A stretch of DNA of 64,000 bases from JACJXF01 sp038316435 (GTDB lineage: Bacteria; Bacteroidota; Bacteroidia; Bacteroidales; GCA-2748055), in the NCBI GenBank assembly GCA_038316435.1, contig JBBQAQ010000006.1, forward strand, positions 1 through 64,000, read 5' to 3'. Shown here in pieces: positions 1 through 7,445 of this stretch. A program made the translations under genes and the position numbers. The notes under the pieces are model-generated. The model had not been told where the DNA came from. It did not search any database and worked only from the letters and a program-made list of their open reading frames with translations. Position 1 is the stretch's first letter. Every line of letters starts with the position of its first letter.

Positions 1-408
1 GCTATAGAATCCGGCATCAGATTTACTTTCAATTCTATCATTTACTCCAGTTTGATATGTCATACTCAAAGTTTGCAAACCTCCTTTTGTAACAGTTAAT
101 AGTCTATTAACTCCATCATAAGTGAAATCCTCTCGAAATCCATTCCAAACATTACCTGAATAGTACTTTTCTTCCCTGTAAACCAGTTGCTGTTTGTTGT
201 TATAATAATAGTCATAATCTATTACATTTGGAACAGATTTTCCTATCATTCTTTTTTCTGTATCATAAGTATAGGTAATTCCCTCATGTTTCATTTTGAA
301 GTCTATCTGATCACCGCTGCCAGCGGTGCAGTTGCCACTAAAGCAGGTCCAGGTCCCAGTCTTTGGATATACCTGGCAAAAATGTTCGAGACCAAAAACC
401 AGGTTGGC
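1..408 (-). pseudogene. RHS/YD-repeat protein fragment (runs off left edge)
   Basis: The minus strand is open from an in-frame stop at 409-411 to the window edge. The translation contains YD-repeat motifs characteristic of RHS proteins: TYTYDTEKRMIG, then FTYDGVNRLLTVTKGG and MTYQTGVNDRIESK. RHS proteins are large secreted or surface beta-cage proteins, often delivering a C-terminal toxin. A possible ATG lies at 292-294, but the reading also continues sensibly a little upstream of it. No signal peptide or long upstream RHS core precedes it; beyond 409 the DNA is toxin-antitoxin debris on the other strand. It is therefore probably a displaced fragment, although the rest of the gene to the left cannot be seen. 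The YD identification is fairly sure, the boundaries are not. Confidence 0.6.
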
Positions 409-434
409 CTACGCCGGCCATTAAAAACAAAGCA

Positions 435-566
435 ATGGAAGCAATCAGACAAATATTGGATGTGAAAAACAACTCCCTGATCATCAGCCTCCCGGATGGT
501 TTCAAGGCCACCAAAGTTGAAGTCATCGTGCTGCCTGTAGAGGAAAAACCAGACCCTTGTCCTTAA
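435..566 (+). pseudogene. VapB-like antitoxin remnant
   Basis: A short frame of 43 codons beginning at ATG 435. The peptide (MEAIRQILDVKNNSLIISLP...VEVIVLPVEE) has the look of small Bacteroidota antitoxins that precede PIN toxins: an N-terminal beta strand followed by a polar-residue strand and the EVIVLPVEE ending. It runs directly into a PIN-domain tail in another frame (568-753), and its last residues (PDPCP) look like junction sequence rather than the family's natural end. This suggests that a deletion removed the antitoxin C-terminus and most of the toxin. Family assignment rests on pattern memory and on the adjacent PIN remnant. The remnant is unlikely to be functional. Confidence 0.5.
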
Positions 567-567
567 C

Positions 568-753
568 GGATTTATAAACGCCACACAAGTTTTTGCCCTG
601 AAAGAACCCGTGATTCTTAAAGCAATCGATATCCGGAAAAACCATAAAACCAAACTGCCCGACGCCATTATCGCAGCTACGGCTTTGGCTCATGGCTTTA
701 CACTTATTACACACAATATCAAGGACTTTGAAAAGTTCAGGAACTTGAGGTGA
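568..753 (+). pseudogene. PIN-domain toxin (VapC-like) C-terminal remnant
   Basis: Frame 568-753 encodes about 61 residues ending in TGA. It contains the C-terminal PIN core: LPDAIIAATALAHGFTLITH, then NIKDFEKFRNL. The D in LPDAIIAA and the D in the NIKDF segment match the last conserved acidic residues of VapC ribonucleases. PIN toxins are about 130 residues, so the N-terminal half, with the first catalytic Asp and the helices around it, is missing. No start codon or ribosome site belongs to this frame, and the upstream antitoxin-like frame is shifted relative to it. An internal deletion has most likely fused the two genes out of frame. Confidence 0.7.
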
Positions 754-871
754 TAAGATTTGTATTTGTCATAAATTTCTCCCCCTTTGTCCAGTTACTG
801 AAATTCTCAGAGGTAAGAGTGGTAAACAAAGCACCACCAGCAGCTCCCGAGCCAGAAGGAAGAAATGCGGC
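737..871 (-). pseudogene. RHS C-terminal-tip fragment
   Basis: Between a TAA (872-874, minus strand) and a TGA (737-739) the minus strand encodes about 44 residues, including GSGAAGGALFTTLTSENFSN and WTKGEKF. Gly/Ala-rich stretches followed by LTSxNFxNWxKG are seen after the RHS core in Bacteroidota polymorphic toxins. The last few codons overlap the PIN remnant read on the opposite strand and are probably not original, so the junction is near 754. There is no start codon. In reading order this tip fragment lies upstream of the YD repeats at 1-408, the reverse of a normal RHS gene, so the locus is shuffled rather than simply interrupted. Confidence 0.4.
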
Positions 872-888
872 TTAACTGAAAATGGAAA

Positions 889-1193
889 ATGTATAATACT
901 GATGAACAAACATATAGAAATCAAACGGAGCTGTTAGCCCCTGAAAATAAAAGAGTTAAAATAAGTGCGAAAATTGAGTGAGTTATTATTTAGATGAATA
1001 TACTTTCAGACATAATAGACGAAAATCAAAAAGCAGGGGATTACTTTTTCAAAAACTAATTGAACAAGGAGTCGTACATGTACCTGTTGAATATAAACTA
1101 ATTAAGAGTATGTGACATGTGCATACCCCAGATCACTTTAATTCATTCAAGTATATTCCAGGGTTAATGCCAGAAGATTTCAGATCAGGATAA
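889..1193 (+). pseudogene. Broken reading frame of unknown family
   Basis: Coding-like peptides appear in two plus-strand frames with several stops. One frame gives MYNTDEQTYRNQTELLAPEN (889 onward, stop at 979-981) and MNILSDIIDENQKAGD (994 onward). The other gives LLFQKLIEQGVVHVPVEYKL up to a TGA at 1113-1115, then HVHTPDHFNSFKYIPGLMPE to TAA 1191-1193. The second and third peptides would join through one frameshift near 1040-1050 and one nonsense codon. The frame overlaps the end of folE on the other strand by 9 bp. I do not recognise the family; it could be a relic of the same toxin locus. Confidence 0.3.
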
Positions 1194-1817
1194 CTTCGAA
1201 CCAATCAAATGAATAAACTCTTCCCTGGTTGAAACATTATTCAGAAAAGCTCCTGTGAATGCTGAAGTGGTAGTAACAGAATTTTGTTTCTGAATCCCTC
1301 TCATAACCATGCAAAGGTGTTTAGCCTCAATAACAACGGCTACTCCAATCGGATTCAGTGTATCCTGAATGCAATTAAGTATTTCGGTTGTAAGTCGCTC
1401 CTGAACCTGAAGTCTGCGAGAATATGCCTCTGCAACTCTTGCTATTTTGCTAAGTCCCGTGATATACCCATTGGGGATATAGGCAATATGGGCTTTTCCG
1501 AAGAAGGGCAGGAGATGGTGCTCACACATGGAGAAAATCTCAATATCTTTTACAATAACCATTTGCTGATACTCCTCCTTAAACATAGCCGATTTGAGTA
1601 TCTCTGCAGGATCCACGCCATATCCATGTGTAAGGTACTGCATAGCCTTAGCAACTCTTTCGGGAGTTTTGGCCAGACCTTCGCGATCGTGGTCTTCAAC
1701 TAATCCTTCTAAAATCTGCCTGTAATTATCAGACAATTGTTTTGTCAGTTCAACGTTATAACTGTCTATTCTTTCGTAATTGTTTTCTCCATCGAAAACG
1801 CCGTTACTTTTTTTCAT
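1185..1817 (-). CDS. folE: GTP cyclohydrolase I (FolE)
   Basis: Converts GTP to 7,8-dihydroneopterin triphosphate, the first step of folate, queuosine and biopterin synthesis; cytosolic. The 210-residue length is normal for the family. Conserved pieces are TPERVAK (51-57), the zinc and active-site segment SMCEHHLLPF (C98, H101), the GLSKIARVAEAYSRRLQVQE helix region, and HLCMVMRG carrying the third zinc ligand C169. The first about 25 residues are variable, as usual. The gene begins 6 bp after the PTPS homologue stops, so the two are co-transcribed, and both act in pterin synthesis. The stop codon overlaps by 9 bp a decayed frame on the plus strand. Identification is very secure. Confidence 0.97.
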   Translation of the reverse strand: MKKSNGVFDGENNYERIDSYNVELTKQLSDNYRQILEGLVEDHDREGLAKTPERVAKAMQYLTHGYGVDPAEILKSAMFKEEYQQMVIVKDIEIFSMCEHHLLPFFGKAHIAYIPNGYITGLSKIARVAEAYSRRLQVQERLTTEILNCIQDTLNPIGVAVVIEAKHLCMVMRGIQKQNSVTTTSAFTGAFLNNVSTREEFIHLIGSKLS

Positions 1818-1823
1818 TTCAGT

Positions 1824-2237
1824 TTAATTACCGTAATATTCAACAAAATTATTTTCAGTTTCCTGTAGCTTAACGCAATGCAAATCAATGCCTATCTGTT
1901 TAAGATGTGGCTCAATTTCCTTCCAGATTCCAATTGCCAGATTTTCAGTTGAGACCATTTTCCCTTGCATGAAATCCACTTCAATATTAATATTTTTATG
2001 GTCTACTTTGGCGATAATTGTATCTCTGATCAATGAGCCCAAAAGTTTCAGATCCACCAAGTAACCAAGTTCAGGATTTACCTCTCCCTTTACAGTGATC
2101 CATAAATCGTAATTATGTCCGTGCCAGTTGGGATTTGCGCACCCACCATAAAAAGAAACGTTCTTTTCTTCAGACCATTCAGGGTTGAAAAGCCTGTGTG
2201 CTGCGCTAAATCGTTCTCTTCTAGTTATAAAAACCAT
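1824..2237 (-). CDS. queD: 6-pyruvoyl-tetrahydropterin synthase / QueD family
   Basis: A 137-residue T-fold enzyme acting on dihydroneopterin triphosphate, the FolE product. Visible residues are zinc ligand H14 (SAAHRL), the C33-x5-H39-G-H41 motif (CANPNWHGHNYDL) with two more zinc histidines, the VDH triad segment (H80), and the C-terminal QETENN glutamate. The C-x5-HGH spacing is like eukaryotic 6-pyruvoyl-tetrahydropterin synthases rather than the C-x3-HGH of typical QueD, so the product may be 6-pyruvoyl-tetrahydropterin, 6-carboxy-tetrahydropterin or both; sequence alone does not decide. It is first gene of a two-gene operon with folE and has a good upstream promoter. The symbol is given in the broad family sense. 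Confidence 0.88.
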   Translation of the reverse strand: MVFITRRERFSAAHRLFNPEWSEEKNVSFYGGCANPNWHGHNYDLWITVKGEVNPELGYLVDLKLLGSLIRDTIIAKVDHKNINIEVDFMQGKMVSTENLAIGIWKEIEPHLKQIGIDLHCVKLQETENNFVEYYGN

Positions 2238-2335
2238 GAATTAAAATATTTTAAATTTAAGGTATTTAAATACTATTTTTGACCCTGATTTGATATAGTA
2301 ATTAAAAGATTTTTTTATGATTGAATGATTTAGGT

Positions 2336-2366
2336 CAAAGTTATTGTTTTATCAACGATGAGCAAA
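2336..2366 (-). promoter_or_regulatory. Bacteroidota-type promoter for queD-folE
   Basis: Read on the minus strand there is TTTG (2363-2366), a 19-bp spacer and TAACTTTG (2336-2343), an exact match to the Bacteroidota consensus TTTG-N19-TAnnTTTG. It lies about 98 bp upstream of the queD ATG, with no other gene between, and would leave an untranslated leader of roughly 90 nt. Confidence 0.65.
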
Positions 2367-2410
2367 TAAATCTTTTTCTGTAGCTTCCATATTCCAATAC
2401 AAAATAGTAT

Positions 2411-3097
2411 ATGAAAATTCTTCTGATCAGCGCAACCTACAAAGAAGTTGAAGCTGTGGTTGCAACACTGGAAACCCGAAAATGTTTGGAAAAGAATTTT
2501 TTCAGGGGATTTGTGGGAAGAAGTCTTGTCGATGTTTTAATTACTGGAATCGGAGCCGTTGCTACTACAGAAGTTTTAACCCAGAGGATTGTAAATTCGA
2601 ATTACGATATTGTTCTGAATGCAGGCATTTGCGGGAGTTTTAATAAAGATTTAAAAATTGGAACGGTAGTAAATATTATTTCGGAAATTTGGGGAGATCT
2701 CGGAGTTGAGGATCATGAAAATTTTCTTGACCTTTTTGATCTGAAAATGATTATTGCTGGGGATAAACTCTTTACCGACTCGAAAATGATAAATCAGGGA
2801 AGCCCGTATTCTGGGTATCTTGATCATTTAAAACAGGTAAACGGAATCACTGTAAACAAATCCCATGGAAATGCTGCAAGTATCGAAAAATGCATTCAGA
2901 AATATAATCCGGATGTTGAAAGCATGGAAAGCGCAGCAATATTCAGCCTTTGTATTTCAAAGGGAATAAATTTCCAATGCTTGAGAAGTATTTCTAATTT
3001 TGTCGAGCCCAGAAATCGCGCAAACTGGGAAATAGAAAAAGCCATTCAGAATCTAACTAAAGAAATAAATAAATTTATCAGTGTCGTCTGCAAATAA
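2411..3097 (+). CDS. mqnB: Futalosine hydrolase (MqnB)
   Basis: Hydrolyses futalosine (or the aminodeoxy form through related enzymes) to dehypoxanthinyl futalosine plus base in the futalosine route to menaquinone; cytosolic. The 228-residue nucleosidase-fold protein starts MKILLISATYKEVEAV and has the glycine-rich LITGIGAVATTEVL and NAGICGSF segments and the DVESMESAAIFSLC segment with the conserved Glu pair that contacts ribose in MTAN-like enzymes. It overlaps the next gene, mqnD, by 17 bp, and MqnD acts in the same pathway, which supports MqnB over a generic MTA/SAH nucleosidase. ATG at 2411 fits the family N-terminus. Confidence 0.92.
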   Translation: MKILLISATYKEVEAVVATLETRKCLEKNFFRGFVGRSLVDVLITGIGAVATTEVLTQRIVNSNYDIVLNAGICGSFNKDLKIGTVVNIISEIWGDLGVEDHENFLDLFDLKMIIAGDKLFTDSKMINQGSPYSGYLDHLKQVNGITVNKSHGNAASIEKCIQKYNPDVESMESAAIFSLCISKGINFQCLRSISNFVEPRNRANWEIEKAIQNLTKEINKFISVVCK

Positions 3098-3923
3098 GAT
3101 ACAGCTTGCCTTTTCAACATGTCCGAATGATACCTTTATGTTCGGATCGCTGGTATTGGGCCATACTGACTTCAATCCTTCCGGCTTTGATCTCATAATG
3201 AAAGACATTGAGATTCTCAATACCATGGCGGCAGATCACAAAACCGACATTAGTAAAATCAGCTTTGCATCCTATCCTTTTATCGCAAAAGACTACCAGA
3301 TCATTAGTTCGGGAAGCGCATTGGGATATAAAAACGGTCCTATCCTTGTTAGCAGGAAAAAAGTTTATCCCGATGAAATTAAAGATCTTCATGTGGCAAT
3401 TCCCGGAAAGCTTACTACCGCAAATCTGTTGCTTGAAATATTATTTCCTGAAGTAAAAAGAAAATCGGTCTTTATCTTTTCGGATATTGAAGATGTTGTA
3501 ATGGATAATGAATGTGATGCGGGATTAATCATCCACGAAAATCGTTTTACCTATCAGAAAAAGGGATTGTTGCAGATTGCCGATCTTGGTGAATTATGGG
3601 AAAAAGAGTTCGATATGCCAGTTCCTTTAGGCGGAATTGTTGTAAAACGCAAACTTCCTTATTCTCAGAAAAAAGCATTTGAAAAAGCTTTATCGGCAAG
3701 CATTGGTATGGCTTTTAAAAATCCCGATCCAATCTGGTCATTTATTAAAAAGAATGCAAAGGAAATGGATGATGAGGTAATTCAGGCGCACATTGACTTG
3801 TATGTGAACGATTTTTCAATTGACCTCGGAGATAAGGGAAAAGAGGCCATTAGATTATTGCTTAACAAAGGAGCAGAGAAAGGAATTTTGCCGGTAATCC
3901 CAGAAGATATTTTTCTGACATAA
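3081..3923 (+). CDS. mqnD: 1,4-dihydroxy-6-naphthoate synthase (MqnD)
   Basis: Acts in the futalosine menaquinone pathway, converting cyclic dehypoxanthinyl futalosine to 1,4-dihydroxy-6-naphthoate. The 280-residue periplasmic-binding-protein-like fold shows the family opening FSTCPNDTFMFGSLVLG, the DIEILN segment, SYPFIAKDYQ, the GSALGYKNGPILVS loop and the PVPLGGIVVKRKL segment containing the conserved catalytic region. The start is GTG at 3081, inside the end of mqnB (17-bp overlap), so translational coupling is likely. No alternative ATG gives the conserved N-terminus. Other menaquinone genes (mqnA, mqnC, mqnE) are not in the window. Confidence 0.95.
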   Translation: MSSANKIQLAFSTCPNDTFMFGSLVLGHTDFNPSGFDLIMKDIEILNTMAADHKTDISKISFASYPFIAKDYQIISSGSALGYKNGPILVSRKKVYPDEIKDLHVAIPGKLTTANLLLEILFPEVKRKSVFIFSDIEDVVMDNECDAGLIIHENRFTYQKKGLLQIADLGELWEKEFDMPVPLGGIVVKRKLPYSQKKAFEKALSASIGMAFKNPDPIWSFIKKNAKEMDDEVIQAHIDLYVNDFSIDLGDKGKEAIRLLLNKGAEKGILPVIPEDIFLT

Positions 3924-4003
3924 ATTCTCAAGCTGGAGTTAAAACAAAAGCGCAGTATTAAAAATTGGGTATCAATGCCCCGAAAAATTTAAAAATTCAA
4001 CGG

Positions 4004-4963
4004 ATGATTATTATTACAGGTGCGGCAGGTTTTATCGGTAGCAATCTACTGGAACGCCTTAACAATGAAGGATTTACTGACCTTGTGCTTGTGGATGATT
4101 TCTCTCAGAAACAAAAAGAGTCTAATTACCTTGGGAAAAAATATTCCGCACTTATAAACAGAGATGATTTTATTCCATGGCTTCGTGAGAACCAGCGTTT
4201 GGCAGAATTTGTCTTTCACCTTGGTGCCCGCACAGATACTACAGAATTTGATGTCAAAGTATTTGATAAACTGAATCTCAATTACTCTAAAGCTGTTTGG
4301 AATACCTGTGCCGAATTTGGAATCCCTCTTGTATATGCATCATCTGCTGCAACTTATGGAGCGGGAGAATTGGGTTATAGCGACTCCCACGAAATTATTC
4401 CAAGACTTAAACCACTTAATCCATATGGCGAATCGAAAAACAATTTCGACAAGTGGGTACTGGAGCAGAAAAAAACTCCATCATTCTGGGCAGGACTCAA
4501 GTTTTTTAATGTTTACGGACCTAATGAGTACCATAAAGGACGGATGGCATCGGTAGTTTTCCATGCCTTTAAGCAAATTAGTGAAACCGGCAAGATGAAA
4601 ATGTTTCGTTCTCATAAGCCTGAATATAAAGATGGAGAGCAGTTGCGCGATTTCATTTATGTGAAAGACGTGGTTGATATTATGTATTTTTTCCTTCACA
4701 ACCGTAAAAAATCTGGTATTTACAATACCGGGACCGGAAAAGCTGAGACATTTCTTGAACTGGTTACCGAAACATTTAGAGCAATGAATATAAAGCCGGT
4801 CATCGAGTTCATCGACACACCGCTTGACATCCGGGATAAATACCAATATTTTACCCAGGCTGAAATGACTAAATTGAGAGCTGCCGGATACATCAGTCAC
4901 CTGCGCGTTCTAGCTGAAGGGGTTTCTGAATATGTTGGGGAGTACCTGAATAAAAAGAAGTAA
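4004..4963 (+). CDS. hldD: ADP-L-glycero-D-manno-heptose 6-epimerase (HldD/RfaD)
   Basis: Short-chain dehydrogenase/reductase-type epimerase that makes the LPS inner-core heptose donor. The NADP-binding motif is TGAAGFIGSN at the N-terminus; the catalytic set is the serine of YASSAATYG and Y-x3-K in NPYGESKNNFDKWV. HldD-specific blocks are FFNVYGPNEYHKGRMASV and GEQLRDFIYVKDVVD. The longest frame opens at a TTG at 3965, but the ATG at 4004 begins MIIITGAAGF, as expected, giving 319 residues, the usual length. It lies 80 bp after mqnD and may be in the same transcript. gmhB, another gene of the heptose pathway, is at 23305-23799. Confidence 0.93.
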   Translation: MIIITGAAGFIGSNLLERLNNEGFTDLVLVDDFSQKQKESNYLGKKYSALINRDDFIPWLRENQRLAEFVFHLGARTDTTEFDVKVFDKLNLNYSKAVWNTCAEFGIPLVYASSAATYGAGELGYSDSHEIIPRLKPLNPYGESKNNFDKWVLEQKKTPSFWAGLKFFNVYGPNEYHKGRMASVVFHAFKQISETGKMKMFRSHKPEYKDGEQLRDFIYVKDVVDIMYFFLHNRKKSGIYNTGTGKAETFLELVTETFRAMNIKPVIEFIDTPLDIRDKYQYFTQAEMTKLRAAGYISHLRVLAEGVSEYVGEYLNKKK

Positions 4964-5045
4964 AACATTTTCAAGCAGACCTTGGGTCTCGATACACCTT
5001 AAGAACCGGTTCCTTCAGAAGACCATTTGATGTCCCACATCTCTT

Positions 5046-5083
5046 TGTCATTTCGAATGCAGCGAAGCGGAATGAGAAATCTG
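5046..5083. repeat. Bacteroidota intergenic repeat (GTCATTTCG...GAGAAATCT)
   Basis: The segment has the form TGTCATTTCGAATGCAGCG followed by AAGCGGAATGAGAAATCTG. Near-identical words, with variable centres, are scattered between genes in many Bacteroidota genomes. It sits in a 297-bp gap (4964-5260) between hldD and higB that otherwise shows no gene; a minus-strand frame over it (4999-5199) has no recognisable similarity. A copy next to a toxin-antitoxin pair suggests a site of past insertion. Confidence 0.5.
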
Positions 5084-5260
5084 TTTTGGATTAGAAATGT
5101 GGTAAAATTTTGAAAGAGAATTAATAGCCGGTATTCCTTATCCCAAAGAAATCCAATACATTTATGGAGGTGTTGTGAGGTATTTAAGCTTTCGTCCAAT
5201 TCAATTGTTGCAAATCTAAAATAATAGTTATCTTTGACGTTAGTAATGTAAAACAGCAGT

Positions 5261-5542
5261 ATGATTATTTCTTTCGGTACAAAGGACGCTGAAAAAATCG
5301 GGGAAGGTGAAAAAGTTAAGCGAATTCCAATTGAAATACAAAATATTGGTCGCAGAAAACTTAGGATGCTTAATAACTCGCAAAAAATTGTAGACCTTAG
5401 AATTCCACCTTCGAATAGATTAGAAAAGCTCGCAGGTAAAGGGAAAGATACTCACAGTATTCGAATTAATGATCAATGGAGAATTGTTTTCAGATGGGAA
5501 AACAATCAAGCTACAGAAGTTGAGATTATTGATTATCATTAA
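5261..5542 (+). CDS. higB: HigB-type toxin (RelE superfamily)
   Basis: A 93-residue toxin expected to cleave mRNA on the ribosome when free of its antitoxin. Features are a beta-rich RelE fold with RRKLRMLNNSQKIVDLRIPP, the NRLEKLAGKGKDTHSIRIND segment and the terminal QWRIVFRWENNQATEVEIIDYH, close to HigB/killer proteins of plasmid maintenance systems. The basic and aromatic residues (R in QWRIVFRW, H in the THSIRIN piece) are those usual for this family. The toxin gene comes first, as in higBA, with the antitoxin start 16 bp downstream. Length and motifs look intact. Confidence 0.9.
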   Translation: MIISFGTKDAEKIGEGEKVKRIPIEIQNIGRRKLRMLNNSQKIVDLRIPPSNRLEKLAGKGKDTHSIRINDQWRIVFRWENNQATEVEIIDYH

Positions 5543-5558
5543 TGAAAAAAACATCGAA

Positions 5559-5873
5559 ATGGAAAAATTAAGAAACATACACCCAGGTGAAATTCTCTTG
5601 GAGGAATTTTTGATTCCTATGGAAATTTCTGCTTATAGATTATCGAAAGATTTGGAAATCCCTCAAACAAGAATTTCTCAGATTTTAAAAGCAAAGCGAA
5701 GAATTACTGCTGATACTGCATTAAGATTAAGTTCTTATTTTGGAAATTCAGCAAAATTTTGGCTCGGCTTACAGGCCGATTTTGATATTGAAGAAGAAAA
5801 GAAAACTAAAATTATGGTTTTTGAGAAAATTCAAAAAGTTAGACTGAAAAACACCCCACAACCAGCGGTATAA
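5559..5873 (+). CDS. higA: HigA-type antitoxin (XRE helix-turn-helix)
   Basis: A 104-residue antitoxin and autorepressor partner of HigB. The family opening IHPGEILLEEFLIPMEISAY is followed by the helix-turn-helix RLSKDLEIPQTRISQILKAK and RRITADTALRLSSYFGNSAK, then FWLGLQADFDIEEE, all typical for HigA. The frame is open further upstream inside higB, but ATG 5559 gives MEKLRNIHPGEI and the proper length; a nearby ATG at 5542 is in another frame and stops quickly. The antitoxin probably binds the region before higB and represses the operon; no clear operator palindrome is visible there. Confidence 0.92.
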   Translation: MEKLRNIHPGEILLEEFLIPMEISAYRLSKDLEIPQTRISQILKAKRRITADTALRLSSYFGNSAKFWLGLQADFDIEEEKKTKIMVFEKIQKVRLKNTPQPAV

Positions 5874-5962
5874 CCAATGCCTTGCTCTTAATTAAAATTA
5901 CGTTTTTTGTATATATTATGTCCTGTCAAGTCTATCACCTGTCAGGTATAAAGTTTTAAGTG

Positions 5963-7345
5963 ATGATAAATAAGGAAAGTGGCGAAGTAAATAAAGTGGT
6001 TTTGATGGCTGTTACCATGACATCAAATTTTTTTAATCCACTAATGGGAGCCGCAGTAAATATTGCCTTGCCCAAAATAAGCGGAGATTTATCTTTAGAT
6101 GCCGTTGCAATGAGTTGGGTGACCATGGCTTATTTACTCACATCCGCAGTCTTTCTGGTACCTCTGGGAAAAATCGCCGATATATGTGGGAGAAAGAAAT
6201 TATTCCTTTATGGAAACACATTCCTGACACTTGCATCATTCCTTTGTGCAGTGGCGCCTTCAGGAGCTTTTTTAATTTCCGCAAGACTTCTTCAGGGCAT
6301 CGGAAGTGCAATGATGTTTAGCACCAGCATGGCAATCGTGATATCGGCATTTCCTCCGCAAGACAGAGGCAAAGTAATTGGGTTAAACGTATCAGCAGTT
6401 TATGTGGGCTTGTCGGCAGCTCCTGTTTTAGGCGGACTGCTTACCGAAATGCTGGGATGGAGATCATTGTTCTATATTAATGCTACAGTATTTTCCATAA
6501 TGAGTATGGTGATTTTTTACAAAATTAAAGCGGAGTGGATTGAAGCTGAAAATGAAAAATTCGATTGGAATGGCACTATAATTTATATGCTATCCATGAC
6601 TTCCTTGATGTATGGGTTTTCCAAATTACCGGATACAAAAGCGATAATCCTGACCCTTAGCGGAATTGTAGGTCTATTTATTTTTGTGAAGGTGGAGATA
6701 AAAAATCCGTTTCCCGTGCTTAACATGAAATTATTTATTGAAAACAAGGTATTTGCGAGTTCAAATTTGTCAGCTTTTATTAATTATGCAGCAACTTTTG
6801 CAGTTAGTTTTGTACTAAGTCTTTATCTCCAGTATGCAAAACACCTGTCGCCAAAGGAAGCAGGTATGGTGCTCATTACTCAACCGGTGCTAATGGCGTT
6901 GATTGCAATTTATTCCGGCAGATTGTCGGATAAAATTAACCCTCGTTGGCTGGCTTCTTGCGGAATGGCAATCAGCGTTGTTGGTTTGTTTTTACTGGCA
7001 TTCCTTGAAGTGGATACAAGCTTAAGTTTTATAATATTTGCGCTCGCAATTCTGGGTTTAGGCTTCGGGTTGTTTTCCTCTCCAAATACCAACATGGTAA
7101 TGAGTTCGGTTGAACGTAGGTTTTATGGCGTGGCTTCAGCTACAGTGAGTACCATGCGAACAACCGGAATGATGTTCAGCATGGCAATCGCCTCACTTTC
7201 AGTGCATGTGTTTGTTGGTAATCAAAAAATCAATGATTCAAATATTGATAGATTCATTCATAGTTCAAAACTGATTTTTCTGGTATTTACATTACTTTGC
7301 ATAGCAGGAGTTTTCTCTTCACTTGTTGGAAAAAAGGAATTATGA
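5963..7345 (+). CDS. MFS drug-efflux type transporter (DHA2/EmrB-QacA-like)
   Basis: An integral inner-membrane proton antiporter of about 460 residues with roughly 14 predicted hydrophobic segments. Signatures are ALPKISGDLSLDAVAMSWV in the first loop, motif A GKIADICGRKKLF after TM2, the LLQGIGSAMMFSTSMAIV segment and the TM5 antiporter-like motif SAAPVLGGLLTEMLGWRSLF. These place it in the multidrug DHA2 group. The frame can start at GTG 5960 or ATG 5963; the ATG is preferred. The preceding gap (5874-5962) holds CCTGTCA repeated twice about 20 bp apart, a possible regulator site, but no regulator gene is adjacent. Substrate unknown. Confidence 0.88.
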   Translation: MINKESGEVNKVVLMAVTMTSNFFNPLMGAAVNIALPKISGDLSLDAVAMSWVTMAYLLTSAVFLVPLGKIADICGRKKLFLYGNTFLTLASFLCAVAPSGAFLISARLLQGIGSAMMFSTSMAIVISAFPPQDRGKVIGLNVSAVYVGLSAAPVLGGLLTEMLGWRSLFYINATVFSIMSMVIFYKIKAEWIEAENEKFDWNGTIIYMLSMTSLMYGFSKLPDTKAIILTLSGIVGLFIFVKVEIKNPFPVLNMKLFIENKVFASSNLSAFINYAATFAVSFVLSLYLQYAKHLSPKEAGMVLITQPVLMALIAIYSGRLSDKINPRWLASCGMAISVVGLFLLAFLEVDTSLSFIIFALAILGLGFGLFSSPNTNMVMSSVERRFYGVASATVSTMRTTGMMFSMAIASLSVHVFVGNQKINDSNIDRFIHSSKLIFLVFTLLCIAGVFSSLVGKKEL

Positions 7346-7445
7346 GCCTGATGCAGAAACTCTACAATAGTAAACCTTAGTCTATAGAGCGATTGTTTTT
7401 TCCATAAAAAAAACTTAATATTGTTTGCAATTTAAAAAATCCACA

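Noticed and set aside
2238..2410. Riboswitch upstream of the pterin or menaquinone genes
   Set aside because: The gap shows a clear promoter but no extended paired structure that I can recognise as an aptamer.
4999..5199. Minus-strand 66-residue frame over the intergenic repeat
   Set aside because: It crosses the repeat at 5046-5083 and shows no protein family pattern.
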